Below are positions 1 to 8,298 of a DNA stretch of 35,383 nucleotides, in pieces. The DNA comes from Bryobacterales bacterium (GTDB taxonomy: Bacteria > Acidobacteriota > Terriglobia > Bryobacterales > Bryobacteraceae), in assembly GCA_025462965.1 (NCBI GenBank), contig JAOAPQ010000341.1, positions 1-35,383 of the forward strand, given 5' to 3'. The notes beneath the pieces were generated by a model. That model did no database searches and was not told the origin of the DNA. It saw only the letters and a program-made list of their open reading frames with translations. Within the stretch, counting starts at the first letter, position 1, and each line of letters opens with the position of its first letter. A program made the translations under genes and the position numbers.

Positions 1-87
1 GCCGCGCCCGCCGGGGAGCATACTATTGCAGTGCGCGTGACGGATGATTACGACAATACCGACGTGCGGAAGGTCGTTGGACGTTAG
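1..87 (+). CDS. C-terminal fragment of a CDS (...AAPAGEHTIAVRVTDDYDNTDVRKVVGR*), truncated by window start
   Basis: Frame 1 open from base 1 to TAG at 85-87; translation resembles the C-terminus of an extracellular/beta-rich repeat protein. Too short for assignment. Confidence 0.5.
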   Translation, partial: AAPAGEHTIAVRVTDDYDNTDVRKVVGR

Positions 88-126
88 TAAGTGAACTCTT
101 CAGCGGTAAGGAGAAGGCAGGCGTGG

Positions 127-154
127 CACAGACGATCGTTTTTTGTCGTCTGTG
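127..154. terminator. Possible bidirectional terminator/hairpin between convergent genes
   Basis: Perfect 9-bp inverted repeat CACAGACGA (127-135) / TCGTCTGTG (146-154), 10-nt loop containing TTTTTT; lies between the + CDS ending at 87 and the - CDS ending at 194. Confidence 0.4.
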
Positions 155-193
155 GTTGTTCAGCACAAAGGAGAAGGCAGGTCACGAAAGGCT

Positions 194-1465
194 TCATCGC
201 ACCACCCCGGTTTGAAAATCCAGGACCGCACGCTGCAAGGCATAGTCGAATTTCGCCGAGGCAGCCGCAATCTCGGCCGAGGTCTTGTTGAGCTGAGCCT
301 GGCTGAGTTCCACGATCGAGCTCAAGCCCAGATCGTAGCGCGCCTTCGCCAGATCGAGCGATTGCGAGGCCTGCGCCACCAGTTCCGCTGTCAGCCCCAC
401 CCGCTGGTACGCGTTGTTCGCGTTCAGCAGCGCCACCGTAACATCCCGCGTAATCCGGTTTTGTTCCGACCGTAGATTTTGTTCCGCAGCCTGAGCGCGA
501 AGTTCCGCTTCCGTCTGCCGCGCCCTGAACAGATGCCCGTTGAATATCGGGATGTTCAGATTGATGCCGGCGGCCGCATACCGGCCTCGTAGCGCCGCCT
601 CATGCGCCGGAATGCCGCCTGCAGTCGCCAGTCCGCTCAGTGTCGGGTTGCGAAGTTCTTTCTCCGCAGAAGCGAACTTGAGCGAGCCGTTGTAGTCGGC
701 GAGCAGGCTGGCGAGTTCCGGCCGGTTCGCCAGGGATTGCTGGACGAGCGGCCCCGGATCGGTGGGCGGAGCGCCGGGCGTGCCGGGGTCGGAGAGTTGG
801 AACTGCTGACGCGCCGGAAGGCCCATGGCCCGCGCCAGATCCGCCTGCGCCGATTGCACTGCGTTCTGCGCGTCGGCCAACAGGAGTTTCGCCTGCGAAA
901 GATTCACGTTCGCGAAACTTACGTCGAGTCCGGATTTCAACTTGCTGTTTGCCAGGGCCGTGACCTGATCCGCGACGGTTTGCCGCGCCTTAACGGTTTC
1001 ATCGGCAACGGTCAAGACGGTCTGTGCGCGCAGGGCGCTGAAGTAGGCGTTATCCACCTGAAGAACCACATCCGCGCGAGTGGCTTTTGCCGAGCTTTCC
1101 TGCGCTTGCGCGCGCAGCCGCGAACTTTCGGTCAGATCGCGTGTCCGCCCAAAGTCGGTGATGAGCTGAGATACGGTGACGCCCGCCGCCAAACGATCGT
1201 AGATGATCGGATTATTCAAACCTCCGGCGGCCACACGGCTTCCGGTCAGCGATCCCGCTCCGGTCACGCTCCCGAATACCGAGGGAAGCGCCGCTGAATG
1301 AGTTTCAATCGTCACCTGATTCGCCGCGGCAGCATTCAGCAGCGCTGCGCTCACATCGGGATTGTTCTTTACCGCCGTGGCTTCAGCGTTCTGAAGCGTG
1401 AGCGGAACGGGTTGCTGGGCCCATAGCGATCCGGCCGCGACAAGGAGCAGAAAACGGCGGCTCAT
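194..1465 (-). CDS. TolC-family outer membrane efflux protein
   Basis: 423-aa ORF with signal peptide and OEP-type periodic helices (LTLQNAEATAVKNNPDVSAA...; ARYDLGLSSIVELSQAQLNKT); third in an RND operon. Confidence 0.9.
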   Translation of the reverse strand: MSRRFLLLVAAGSLWAQQPVPLTLQNAEATAVKNNPDVSAALLNAAAANQVTIETHSAALPSVFGSVTGAGSLTGSRVAAGGLNNPIIYDRLAAGVTVSQLITDFGRTRDLTESSRLRAQAQESSAKATRADVVLQVDNAYFSALRAQTVLTVADETVKARQTVADQVTALANSKLKSGLDVSFANVNLSQAKLLLADAQNAVQSAQADLARAMGLPARQQFQLSDPGTPGAPPTDPGPLVQQSLANRPELASLLADYNGSLKFASAEKELRNPTLSGLATAGGIPAHEAALRGRYAAAGINLNIPIFNGHLFRARQTEAELRAQAAEQNLRSEQNRITRDVTVALLNANNAYQRVGLTAELVAQASQSLDLAKARYDLGLSSIVELSQAQLNKTSAEIAAASAKFDYALQRAVLDFQTGVVR

Positions 1466-4400
1466 CGAGCCTCCCGATTCCGGTACATCAACAGATACCC
1501 GGCCGGTACCACGAACACGGTCAGCAATACCGAGACGGTCAACCCGCCGCAGATCGCGCGCGCCAGCGGCGCATAGGATTCACTGCCCGCACCAAGCTTG
1601 AGAGCCATCGGAAGAAGTCCGATGATGGTGGCGAGCGACGTCATCAACACCGGACGAAGTCGCACCCGGCACGCGGTCGCCACCGCTTCCCGCATTTCCA
1701 TACCGTCATCCCGCAGCCTGTGCGTGAACTCGACAATCAGAATGCTGTTCGAGACCACGATACCCACGAGCATCACGATTCCCATCAGCGACATCACATT
1801 CAGGGTTGTATTCGTCAGCCATAACGTGAGCAACACCCCGGTAAGGCCCGTGGGTACGGCCAGCAGAATCAGGAACGGGTCCGTGAAACTGCGGAACTGG
1901 GCCACCAGAATGAGGAACAGCAACACCACCGCCATCGTGAGCCCGATGCCGAAGCTCTTGAAAGAAGTTCGCATGCCCTGCACCATTCCGCGCATCGTCA
2001 CGGTGAGGCCCGCGGGAACGCCGGTTCGGGCGATTACTCCGTCGATGGCATTCGCGACACTACCCAGGTCTTCGTTCGTTGGTTGCACGTAGATATCGGT
2101 GATTCGGCGCAATTGATAGTGGTCCACCTCAGTGGGCGATTCGAAGCGTGTAACCTGGCTCACCATATCGAGCCGGGTCGGGCTTGCCTGCGCGGCGGAG
2201 CGCAGCGGGATCGCCTTCAAATCGCGTATTGTCTGGACCTGCGATTCGGGATATTGAACCGTCAACATGTAGTCGTTGCCCGTCTTTGGGTCGATCCAAA
2301 AGCTGGGGGCAATCATTGTATTGGAGGTCAGGGCGGTGATCACGTTATTCACCACCTCTCGCTGGTTCAATCCAAGTTGCGAGGCGCGCTCCCGGTTGAT
2401 GTCGAGCTGCAAAGCCGGATAATCGACATCCTGGGGAATGAAGACATCGCTCACGTTGGGCAAATGGCGCACCTGGGCGGCGATGGTAGAGGCAAGGCGA
2501 TAACCCGCGCGCAGGTTGGATCCCCCAACCTGCACGTCGATGGGCGCCGGGAGGCCGAGGTTCAGGACAGCGTCCACCAATCCGCCGGATTGGAAGTACG
2601 AAACCAGCTGCGGCAGGTCGCTCGCCATCCGCTTGCGGAGCCGCGCCATGTACTCGTAGCTTCCGACCTTGTGGTCCTCCTTCAGACTGACCTGAACGAA
2701 GGCCGTATGCTGAGCGGAGTTTGTCGTGTAGATCGCCGAGAAATCCGGCGTGCTGCCTATGTTCGAGACGATCATCCCGAGATCCTCGGCGGGAACCACT
2801 TCGCGCACCAGTTGCTCCACCTTCTTCACGTAATCGTTGGTTACCTCAAGCCGTGTTCCCGTGGGAGCTTTCAGGTTGATGACAAACTGTCCGGCGTCCG
2901 TGCGCGGGAAGAACGAGAGGCCCAAGAGCGGAAAGATCGCAAGACTGATCGCGAAAACGCCGAGCAGGCCCATGACAACAGTCACGGGACGGTTCAACGC
3001 TTTTTCCACGAGCCGGTCATATCCGCCAAGCATGGCCTGGAAACCGCGATTGAAGGAATCGTTGAAGCGGGCTCCCAGGCTGCGGCGAGACCCCTCGTGA
3101 CCGCCGTGGCCGTGGGGAGCTTTGATGAACCGCGCGCAGAACAGCGGCACCACCGTGAGGGCAACGATGTAAGAAGCGAAAAGTGAGATGACGACGGCCA
3201 GCGCCAGCGCCTTGAAAAGAAACTGGCTGACGCCGTAAAGGAACGTCACGGGAAAGAACACGACAACCGTCGTCAGCGTCGCGGCCAATACCGGGAGCGC
3301 CACTTCGCGTCCGCCCTTGTCCGCGGCTTCCTCAGGCGACTCGCCCATTTCCAGATGCCGGTAGATGTTCTCGAGCACAACCACGGAGTTATCGATCAGC
3401 CGGGAGAATGCCAGCGCCAGGCCACCCAGAATCATGCTGTTGATGGAACTCCCGCCGAGAGACAGCGCAATGAATGTCGCGAGCGCCGAAAGCGGAATAG
3501 AGAAGAAGACTGCGACCGTGGCCCGCATGCTACCCAGGAAGACAAGGATCATCAGCGAGGTGAGCAGCAGACCGATGCCGCCCTCGTGCAGCAGCGTCTC
3601 GATCGCCGTTTTTACGAAAACCGATTGATCGAACACCACTCGCGTTACCAGAGACTTCGGCACATCGAGGAGATGCGTAAGCCCATCGCGAATTCCGTTC
3701 ACGATGGCGATAGTGTTCGTGTCTCCGCCCTGCTTCAGAACGGGCAGATAAACGGAACGCTGTCCATCGACGCGGACCTCATTGGTCTGGATCGTCTCCG
3801 CGTCCTGGGCATGACCCACGTCCCCCACCGTAACCGAAGCCTGGCCCACCGTGCGCAGCGGGAGTTTGTTGATCGAGGCAATGTCGGGAATCTGACTGTT
3901 CGTGTAAATGTTGTAATCCAGGTTGCCGATGCGCACGTCGCCGGCAGGCAGGATGAGGTTGGATTCATTGATGGAGCGCACCACATCCATGAGGCTCATC
4001 TGGTGGGCTTCCAGGCGGTAAGGATCGACGTACACCATGATTTGGCGGTAACGGCCTCCGAACGGTTGAGGAACGGAAGCGCCGGGCACGCTCGCGATCT
4101 GGTTCCGAACCTGGTACTGCGCAATGTCGCGCAATGACGTCTCAGTCAGCCCGGCGCCCTTGAACGTGACCAGGCACACGGGAAGGCTCGAAGCGTCGAA
4201 CTTCAACACCACAGGCGGCAGCGTGCCGGGCGGTAGCCTGCGCAACTGTGCCATGGCGAGGTTGGAGATGGTTCCCACGGCGGAATCCGCATTCATCCCG
4301 GGCTGGAAGTAAACTTTGATCACGCTGACTCCCGGCAGGGAGCGCGATTCCATGTGATCGATCCCGCTGGCCAGCGTGAAGAAGCGCTCGAAGCGGCTGG

Positions 4401-4584
4401 TGATATCGGTCTCGATCTGTTCGGGCGGCATGCCTGAATAAAACGTGGCGACAACCACCACGGGGATGTTGATGGTCGGGAACATGTCCACCGGCATCCG
4501 GACCAGGCTCGACATGCCCACGACCAGGATTACCAGGCAGAGAACCACAATCAAGTAGGGGTTACGAATAGCAAATCCGGACAT
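1462..4584 (-). CDS. RND efflux permease (AcrB/HAE1-like superfamily member)
   Basis: 1040 aa; RND N-terminus (IRNPYLIVVLCLVILVVGMSSLVRMPVDMFPTINIPVVVV), duplicated TM/porter layout; stop overlaps the TolC gene start by 4 nt. Confidence 0.95.
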   Translation of the reverse strand: MSGFAIRNPYLIVVLCLVILVVGMSSLVRMPVDMFPTINIPVVVVATFYSGMPPEQIETDITSRFERFFTLASGIDHMESRSLPGVSVIKVYFQPGMNADSAVGTISNLAMAQLRRLPPGTLPPVVLKFDASSLPVCLVTFKGAGLTETSLRDIAQYQVRNQIASVPGASVPQPFGGRYRQIMVYVDPYRLEAHQMSLMDVVRSINESNLILPAGDVRIGNLDYNIYTNSQIPDIASINKLPLRTVGQASVTVGDVGHAQDAETIQTNEVRVDGQRSVYLPVLKQGGDTNTIAIVNGIRDGLTHLLDVPKSLVTRVVFDQSVFVKTAIETLLHEGGIGLLLTSLMILVFLGSMRATVAVFFSIPLSALATFIALSLGGSSINSMILGGLALAFSRLIDNSVVVLENIYRHLEMGESPEEAADKGGREVALPVLAATLTTVVVFFPVTFLYGVSQFLFKALALAVVISLFASYIVALTVVPLFCARFIKAPHGHGGHEGSRRSLGARFNDSFNRGFQAMLGGYDRLVEKALNRPVTVVMGLLGVFAISLAIFPLLGLSFFPRTDAGQFVINLKAPTGTRLEVTNDYVKKVEQLVREVVPAEDLGMIVSNIGSTPDFSAIYTTNSAQHTAFVQVSLKEDHKVGSYEYMARLRKRMASDLPQLVSYFQSGGLVDAVLNLGLPAPIDVQVGGSNLRAGYRLASTIAAQVRHLPNVSDVFIPQDVDYPALQLDINRERASQLGLNQREVVNNVITALTSNTMIAPSFWIDPKTGNDYMLTVQYPESQVQTIRDLKAIPLRSAAQASPTRLDMVSQVTRFESPTEVDHYQLRRITDIYVQPTNEDLGSVANAIDGVIARTGVPAGLTVTMRGMVQGMRTSFKSFGIGLTMAVVLLFLILVAQFRSFTDPFLILLAVPTGLTGVLLTLWLTNTTLNVMSLMGIVMLVGIVVSNSILIVEFTHRLRDDGMEMREAVATACRVRLRPVLMTSLATIIGLLPMALKLGAGSESYAPLARAICGGLTVSVLLTVFVVPAGYLLMYRNREAR

Positions 4585-4586
4585 CG

Positions 4587-5801
4587 CTATTGCTCCCTCA
4601 CGGGCGCCGCGCCCGTGACCTTGGGTTGCACCGTTTGCCCCGGCTTCAGCTCGCTTCGTCCCGCGACCACCACCAGGTCGCCCGGCTTCAGTCCGTCGAG
4701 AATCTCTACCCGATCCGGTGTCTCGATGCCGATTCGCACGGGGCGGCTTTCAAGGCGATGGCTGGTATCGACGAGAAACACGGTCGAAAGATCGCCCTGC
4801 CTGGTCACCGCCTGCAGCGGAACGGCGAGCGCGTCGCGATGCCGTTCGAGTGTCAACACGGCCTCCGCGTACATGCCTGGAACCAGTGTTTGACCCGGGT
4901 TGGGGACGTCGACTTCGGTCTCCATGGTTCGCGTCGCCACGGCTACCGAGCTGGCGAAGCGGGAAACCTTTCCCTGAAAGGAGCGGCCGAGAGAGTTAAC
5001 GCGCACCTCAACCGGCTCTCCCAGGCGGATGTGGGGCACAATCGATTCCGGTACCGGTAGAATCAGCCGCAGCAGGCTGATCTCAGCCAGCTTGACCACG
5101 GGCATCGCGTTGCTTGACGACGATGTTCCCGCCGGAATCATCGCTCCCGTATCGGCGTAGCGCTTCGTGATCACACCCGTGAAAGGCGCGGTGATCTGGG
5201 CATACGCGTTCATGTCGGTCGTCTTCGCAACGTTCGCCTGGGCCACGGCGACCTGTTGTTCGGCCGCCGCGAGCGAGGCCTTGGCTGCGGACACCGCCGC
5301 TTCGGCCACCTGATCTTTGGCGCGCGCGTCATCAACTTCTTGCTCCGCTACCAGCTTTGGTTGGGCCTTCATGACGTCGGCGAGTCGTTGATATACCAGA
5401 TGCGAGCCTTCATGGGCAGCCTGGGCGCGCGCCAGTTCTTCCTTCTGTTGCTGAACTTGCGCGCTACTGCGGCTCCTGGCCGCGGTCACCAGCGTCAGTT
5501 CATCCGCCATCTCCGGAATTTCCAGGACGGCCAGCGTCTGGCCCGACTTAACGTGGTCGCCAACATCCACGTAGATCTTCTTGATGTATCCCGCCACCTT
5601 GGCGTGAACATCAATTTCCTGAAATGGCCGGAACTCGGCCGACAGAACTTCGGTTCGCGAAAGATCCTGCCGTGCGGCCTCGGCGACCGCCACTACAGGA
5701 GGACTATCGGATTCACTCGCTTTCGCGGATTTTTCTGTGTGTGAACAACCTGCCGCTAAAAGACAGGCGGTGCAAGCCGCACAGGCAAGCATCTTTCGCA
5801 T
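4587..5801 (-). CDS. RND membrane fusion protein (HlyD/AcrA family), predicted lipoprotein
   Basis: Start set to ATG at 5801 (MRKMLACAACTACLLAAGC, lipobox LAAGC) with upstream GGAGG, shorter than the 5843 ORF start; barrel-sandwich motifs (VHAKVAGYIKKIYVDVGDHVKSGQTLAVLE). Confidence 0.9.
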   Translation of the reverse strand: MRKMLACAACTACLLAAGCSHTEKSAKASESDSPPVVAVAEAARQDLSRTEVLSAEFRPFQEIDVHAKVAGYIKKIYVDVGDHVKSGQTLAVLEIPEMADELTLVTAARSRSSAQVQQQKEELARAQAAHEGSHLVYQRLADVMKAQPKLVAEQEVDDARAKDQVAEAAVSAAKASLAAAEQQVAVAQANVAKTTDMNAYAQITAPFTGVITKRYADTGAMIPAGTSSSSNAMPVVKLAEISLLRLILPVPESIVPHIRLGEPVEVRVNSLGRSFQGKVSRFASSVAVATRTMETEVDVPNPGQTLVPGMYAEAVLTLERHRDALAVPLQAVTRQGDLSTVFLVDTSHRLESRPVRIGIETPDRVEILDGLKPGDLVVVAGRSELKPGQTVQPKVTGAAPVREQ

Positions 5802-5886
5802 CTCTTCCAACCTCCAAGGGGACCCGTCATCTCCAACGTTCAAACAGGCTTCGGCCTGTTACGCCCGAATGAGAACGAGATAGGAA

Positions 5887-6183
5887 CTAGATAAGAAGCG
5901 GAGTCAACCTGGCGACAGGTGGAAGAAGCGCGGGAGGGACGTCTACCGCGGACACCTCAGCCACTATTTCGCTCACCGGCGTGAATGCGGTGGATGGTAC
6001 AGCAACGGCGCAGGTGTCTTGCACCGGAGCCTGGCTCATTTTGACCGCTTGCGAAAGATAGTGCGGATGGTCCCTGCAGCCGAACTGACTATGTTTCGCC
6101 ACGCCGCCCAACAGGACGAGCATCGCCATCAGCGAAAACACTGATACCCGAAGGAAAACCCGTCGGATTTGAGCTGTGGGCAT
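5887..6183 (-). CDS. Small hypothetical secreted/membrane-anchored protein, first gene of the efflux operon
   Basis: ~98-aa ORF with one N-terminal hydrophobic segment (VFLRVSVFSLMAMLVLLGGVA); same strand and immediately upstream of the MFP gene. ATG at 6183. Confidence 0.55.
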   Translation of the reverse strand: MPTAQIRRVFLRVSVFSLMAMLVLLGGVAKHSQFGCRDHPHYLSQAVKMSQAPVQDTCAVAVPSTAFTPVSEIVAEVSAVDVPPALLPPVARLTPLLI

Positions 6184-6196
6184 CAACTTGCTTTAA

Positions 6197-6245
6197 CGTA
6201 CAATCGCCATCGCACCTTTGTCAATTTGTACGAACATTGTATGAA
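6197..6245. promoter_or_regulatory. Candidate operator/promoter between the divergent efflux operon and degP
   Basis: CGTACAA (6197-6203) inverted relative to TTGTACGAA (6226-6234), which is followed by direct copy TTGTATGAA (6237-6245); a perfect minus-strand -35 TTGACA lies between (6219-6224). Confidence 0.4.
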
Positions 6246-6320
6246 ACTAAAAGGCTTATACGGGTTCTAATAAGTATCCCGACAACCCTAAGGCCGAAAT
6301 GGTTGGAGCGAGCCCAGCAA

Positions 6321-7751
6321 ATGCTTGAAAACACTAGAACTTGTCTGCTCGTCTTCGTAGCTTTCCTCATGCCCCCCGCAATTGCGCAAGACACCGCCGC
6401 CGCACCGGAAAAGAAAATCGATTCGCTCCGCGAATTCAGCACCGCCATGGAGGCGCTCTCGAACAAAGTGAGCCATGCCGTGGTGCAGATTTTTTCCACC
6501 GGATATTCGTTTAATGAAGAAGGCACCACGACCAACACCAGCCTGATCTCGCGGCAGCGCAGCTCCGGATCCGGCGTGATTCTGACACCGGACGGGTACA
6601 TCGTCACGAACTCGCACGTGGTCCAGACTGCGCGGCGGGTGCAGGTTCAACTTTTATTTCCGACTCCCGTCGTCGAGGGCCACCGGCGCATCGAGCGTCG
6701 CGCAAAGTTGCTCGATGCGAAGGTAATCGGCCTGGACCGCGAAGCCGATCTGGCGGTGATCAAAATCGATATGACCGGGCTGCCCCATCTGGCTTTCGGG
6801 GATTCCGAGAAACTGCGGCAGGGGCAAGTCGTGATCGCGGTGGGCAATCCTTTCGGTCTGGAGAACTCGGTTTCCATGGGCGTGGTCAGCTCCACCGGCC
6901 GCCAGTTGAAGACCGACGACCCGATGTCGTACATCCAGACTGACGCGTCGATCAATCCGGGCAACAGCGGTGGCCCGCTGCTCGATACGGAGGGCCACGT
7001 GGTGGGCATCAATACTTTCATTTACACGCAATCCGGAGGCAACGAGGGTATCGGCTTCGCGATTCCGAGTAACCTGGTGAACTCCGTCTACTCGCAGATC
7101 AAGAAATCGGGCCACGTCCATCGCGGGGAGATCGGCGTCTCGGCCCAGACCATCACGCCCCAGTTGACCAAGGGCCTGAGCCTGCCACAGGACTACGGCG
7201 TGCTGCTGGCGGATGTGGATCCGGAAGGACCAGCCGACACGGCCGGCGTAAAGGTCGGCGATATCGTCCAGTCCGTCGACGGCCGGTTCCTGGACAATGC
7301 GCGCCAATTGGAGCTCTATCTCTACCGCAAGCCGGTCGGGGATAAGGTTCAGCTCAAGGTCTTACGCGGCAGCGACACGCTGGAAACAACTGTGGAGGTA
7401 GTTGAGCGCGACTCCGACCCGCAGCGTTTCGCCGACATGGTGACCCCTGAGAAAAACACAGTGGCGCGGCTCGGCATATTGGGCATCGCTATGGACAAGA
7501 AGACGGCGGATATGCTGCCGGATCTTCGGCGCAAGTATGGCGTCATCGTCGGCGCGCGCAGCCAGAGCTCGCCGTACTCGGGCAACGGCGCGCTGGCGAT
7601 TGGTGACGTGATTTATTCCGTGAACAATGCGCCGGTGGCGGATATCGAGACCCTGCGCAAGATCGTCGACGCCATCAAGCCCGGCGACCCCGCCGTTTTG
7701 CAGGTGGAACGCGACGGGAAATTGCTGTTTCTGGCGCTGGAACTGGAGTGA
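6321..7751 (+). CDS. HtrA/DegP-family periplasmic serine protease (S1C) with PDZ domains
   Basis: Catalytic signatures TNSHVV (His), READLAVIKID (Asp), GNSGGPLL (Ser), two PDZ-like regions. Start placed at 6321 (MLENTRTCLLVFVAFLMPPAIAQ signal peptide); the track ORF starts at 6237. Confidence 0.9.
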   Translation: MLENTRTCLLVFVAFLMPPAIAQDTAAAPEKKIDSLREFSTAMEALSNKVSHAVVQIFSTGYSFNEEGTTTNTSLISRQRSSGSGVILTPDGYIVTNSHVVQTARRVQVQLLFPTPVVEGHRRIERRAKLLDAKVIGLDREADLAVIKIDMTGLPHLAFGDSEKLRQGQVVIAVGNPFGLENSVSMGVVSSTGRQLKTDDPMSYIQTDASINPGNSGGPLLDTEGHVVGINTFIYTQSGGNEGIGFAIPSNLVNSVYSQIKKSGHVHRGEIGVSAQTITPQLTKGLSLPQDYGVLLADVDPEGPADTAGVKVGDIVQSVDGRFLDNARQLELYLYRKPVGDKVQLKVLRGSDTLETTVEVVERDSDPQRFADMVTPEKNTVARLGILGIAMDKKTADMLPDLRRKYGVIVGARSQSSPYSGNGALAIGDVIYSVNNAPVADIETLRKIVDAIKPGDPAVLQVERDGKLLFLALELE

Positions 7752-7754
7752 GTT

Positions 7755-7763
7755 TGCTATACT
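7755..7763 (+). promoter_or_regulatory. Candidate extended -10 promoter (TGC-TATACT) for the his leader
   Basis: TGnTATACT 4 nt after the degP stop and 8 nt before the leader ATG; no convincing -35. Would give a near-leaderless leader mRNA. Confidence 0.4.
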
Positions 7764-7771
7764 CGGGGTTT

Positions 7772-7849
7772 ATGTCGCCCGTATTCGCCGGCCTCCATCC
7801 GCATCTTCATCATCATGGGGTGGTTCGTGTGCGGCGTGTACTTTCCTAG
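7772..7849 (+). CDS. Histidine operon leader peptide MSPVFAGLHPHLHHHGVVRVRRVLS
   Basis: 25-codon ORF ATG 7772 to TAG 7847-7849; five CAT His codons within seven (7796-7816); followed by a terminator and the his operon. Below the ORF-track length cut-off. Confidence 0.85.
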   Translation: MSPVFAGLHPHLHHHGVVRVRRVLS

Positions 7850-7894
7850 ACTCAGTTTTTCGCAATAACAAGATCGGAAAGGATGCCCGCCGCA
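7830..7894 (+). promoter_or_regulatory. Candidate his antiterminator helix
   Basis: TGCGGCG (7830-7836) pairs with CGCCGCA (7888-7894, overlapping the terminator 5' arm) and CTTTCC (7841-7846) pairs with GGAAAG (7876-7881); mutually exclusive with the terminator. Confidence 0.7.
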
Positions 7895-7911
7895 GTTCCG
7901 GCGGGCTTTTT
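7885..7911 (+). terminator. Intrinsic terminator of the his attenuator
   Basis: GCCCGCCG (7885-7892) - CAGTTC - CGGCGGGC (7899-7906) perfect 8-bp stem followed by TTTTT (7907-7911), 6 nt before hisI ATG. Confidence 0.85.
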
Positions 7912-7917
7912 ATTTGC

Positions 7918-8298
7918 ATGGATCTGGATTTCAGCAAATCGGATGGACTGGTGACCGCGGTGATACAGGACGACCGCTCGGGGCGCGTGCTCATGGTCGG
8001 CCACATGAACGACGAAGCCTTCCGCAAGACTGTGGAAACGGGCTTCGCGACGTTCTATAGCCGCTCGCGCCGGAAGCTCTGGCTCAAGGGCGAGAGCTCG
8101 GGCCACCGGCTCGCGGTGAAGAGTATCGCGACGGATTGCGACCAGGATGCGCTGCTGGTGCGCGTCGAAGCCCTGGGACCCGGAGTCTGCCACAACGGCT
8201 TCGAGAGCTGCTTCTACCGGCGACTGGAAGGCGGCCAATGGGTGGAAACGGAAGCGCGCGCGTACGATCCCGATGCGGTGTACGGGAGTAAAGCGTGA
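7918..8298 (+). CDS. hisI: Phosphoribosyl-AMP cyclohydrolase
   Basis: [19 protein letters not shown]...; HisI motifs [18 protein letters not shown] and [31 protein letters not shown] at 7918, not the 7627 frame extension. No HisE domain. Confidence 0.95.
   Translation: MDLDFSKSDGLVTAVIQDDRSGRVLMVGHMNDEAFRKTVETGFATFYSRSRRKLWLKGESSGHRLAVKSIATDCDQDALLVRVEALGPGVCHNGFESCFYRRLEGGQWVETEARAYDPDAVYGSKA

Noticed and set aside
2083-3186. 367-aa + strand ORF antisense to the RND permease (also 3355-4137 and others)
   Set aside because: Arg/His-rich shadow ORF typical of high-GC third-position bias; the opposite strand carries a clear RND protein.
7627-7917. N-terminal extension of the HisI frame in the ORF track
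   Set aside because: It runs through degP, the leader ORF and the terminator in another frame; HisI homology begins at ATG 7918.
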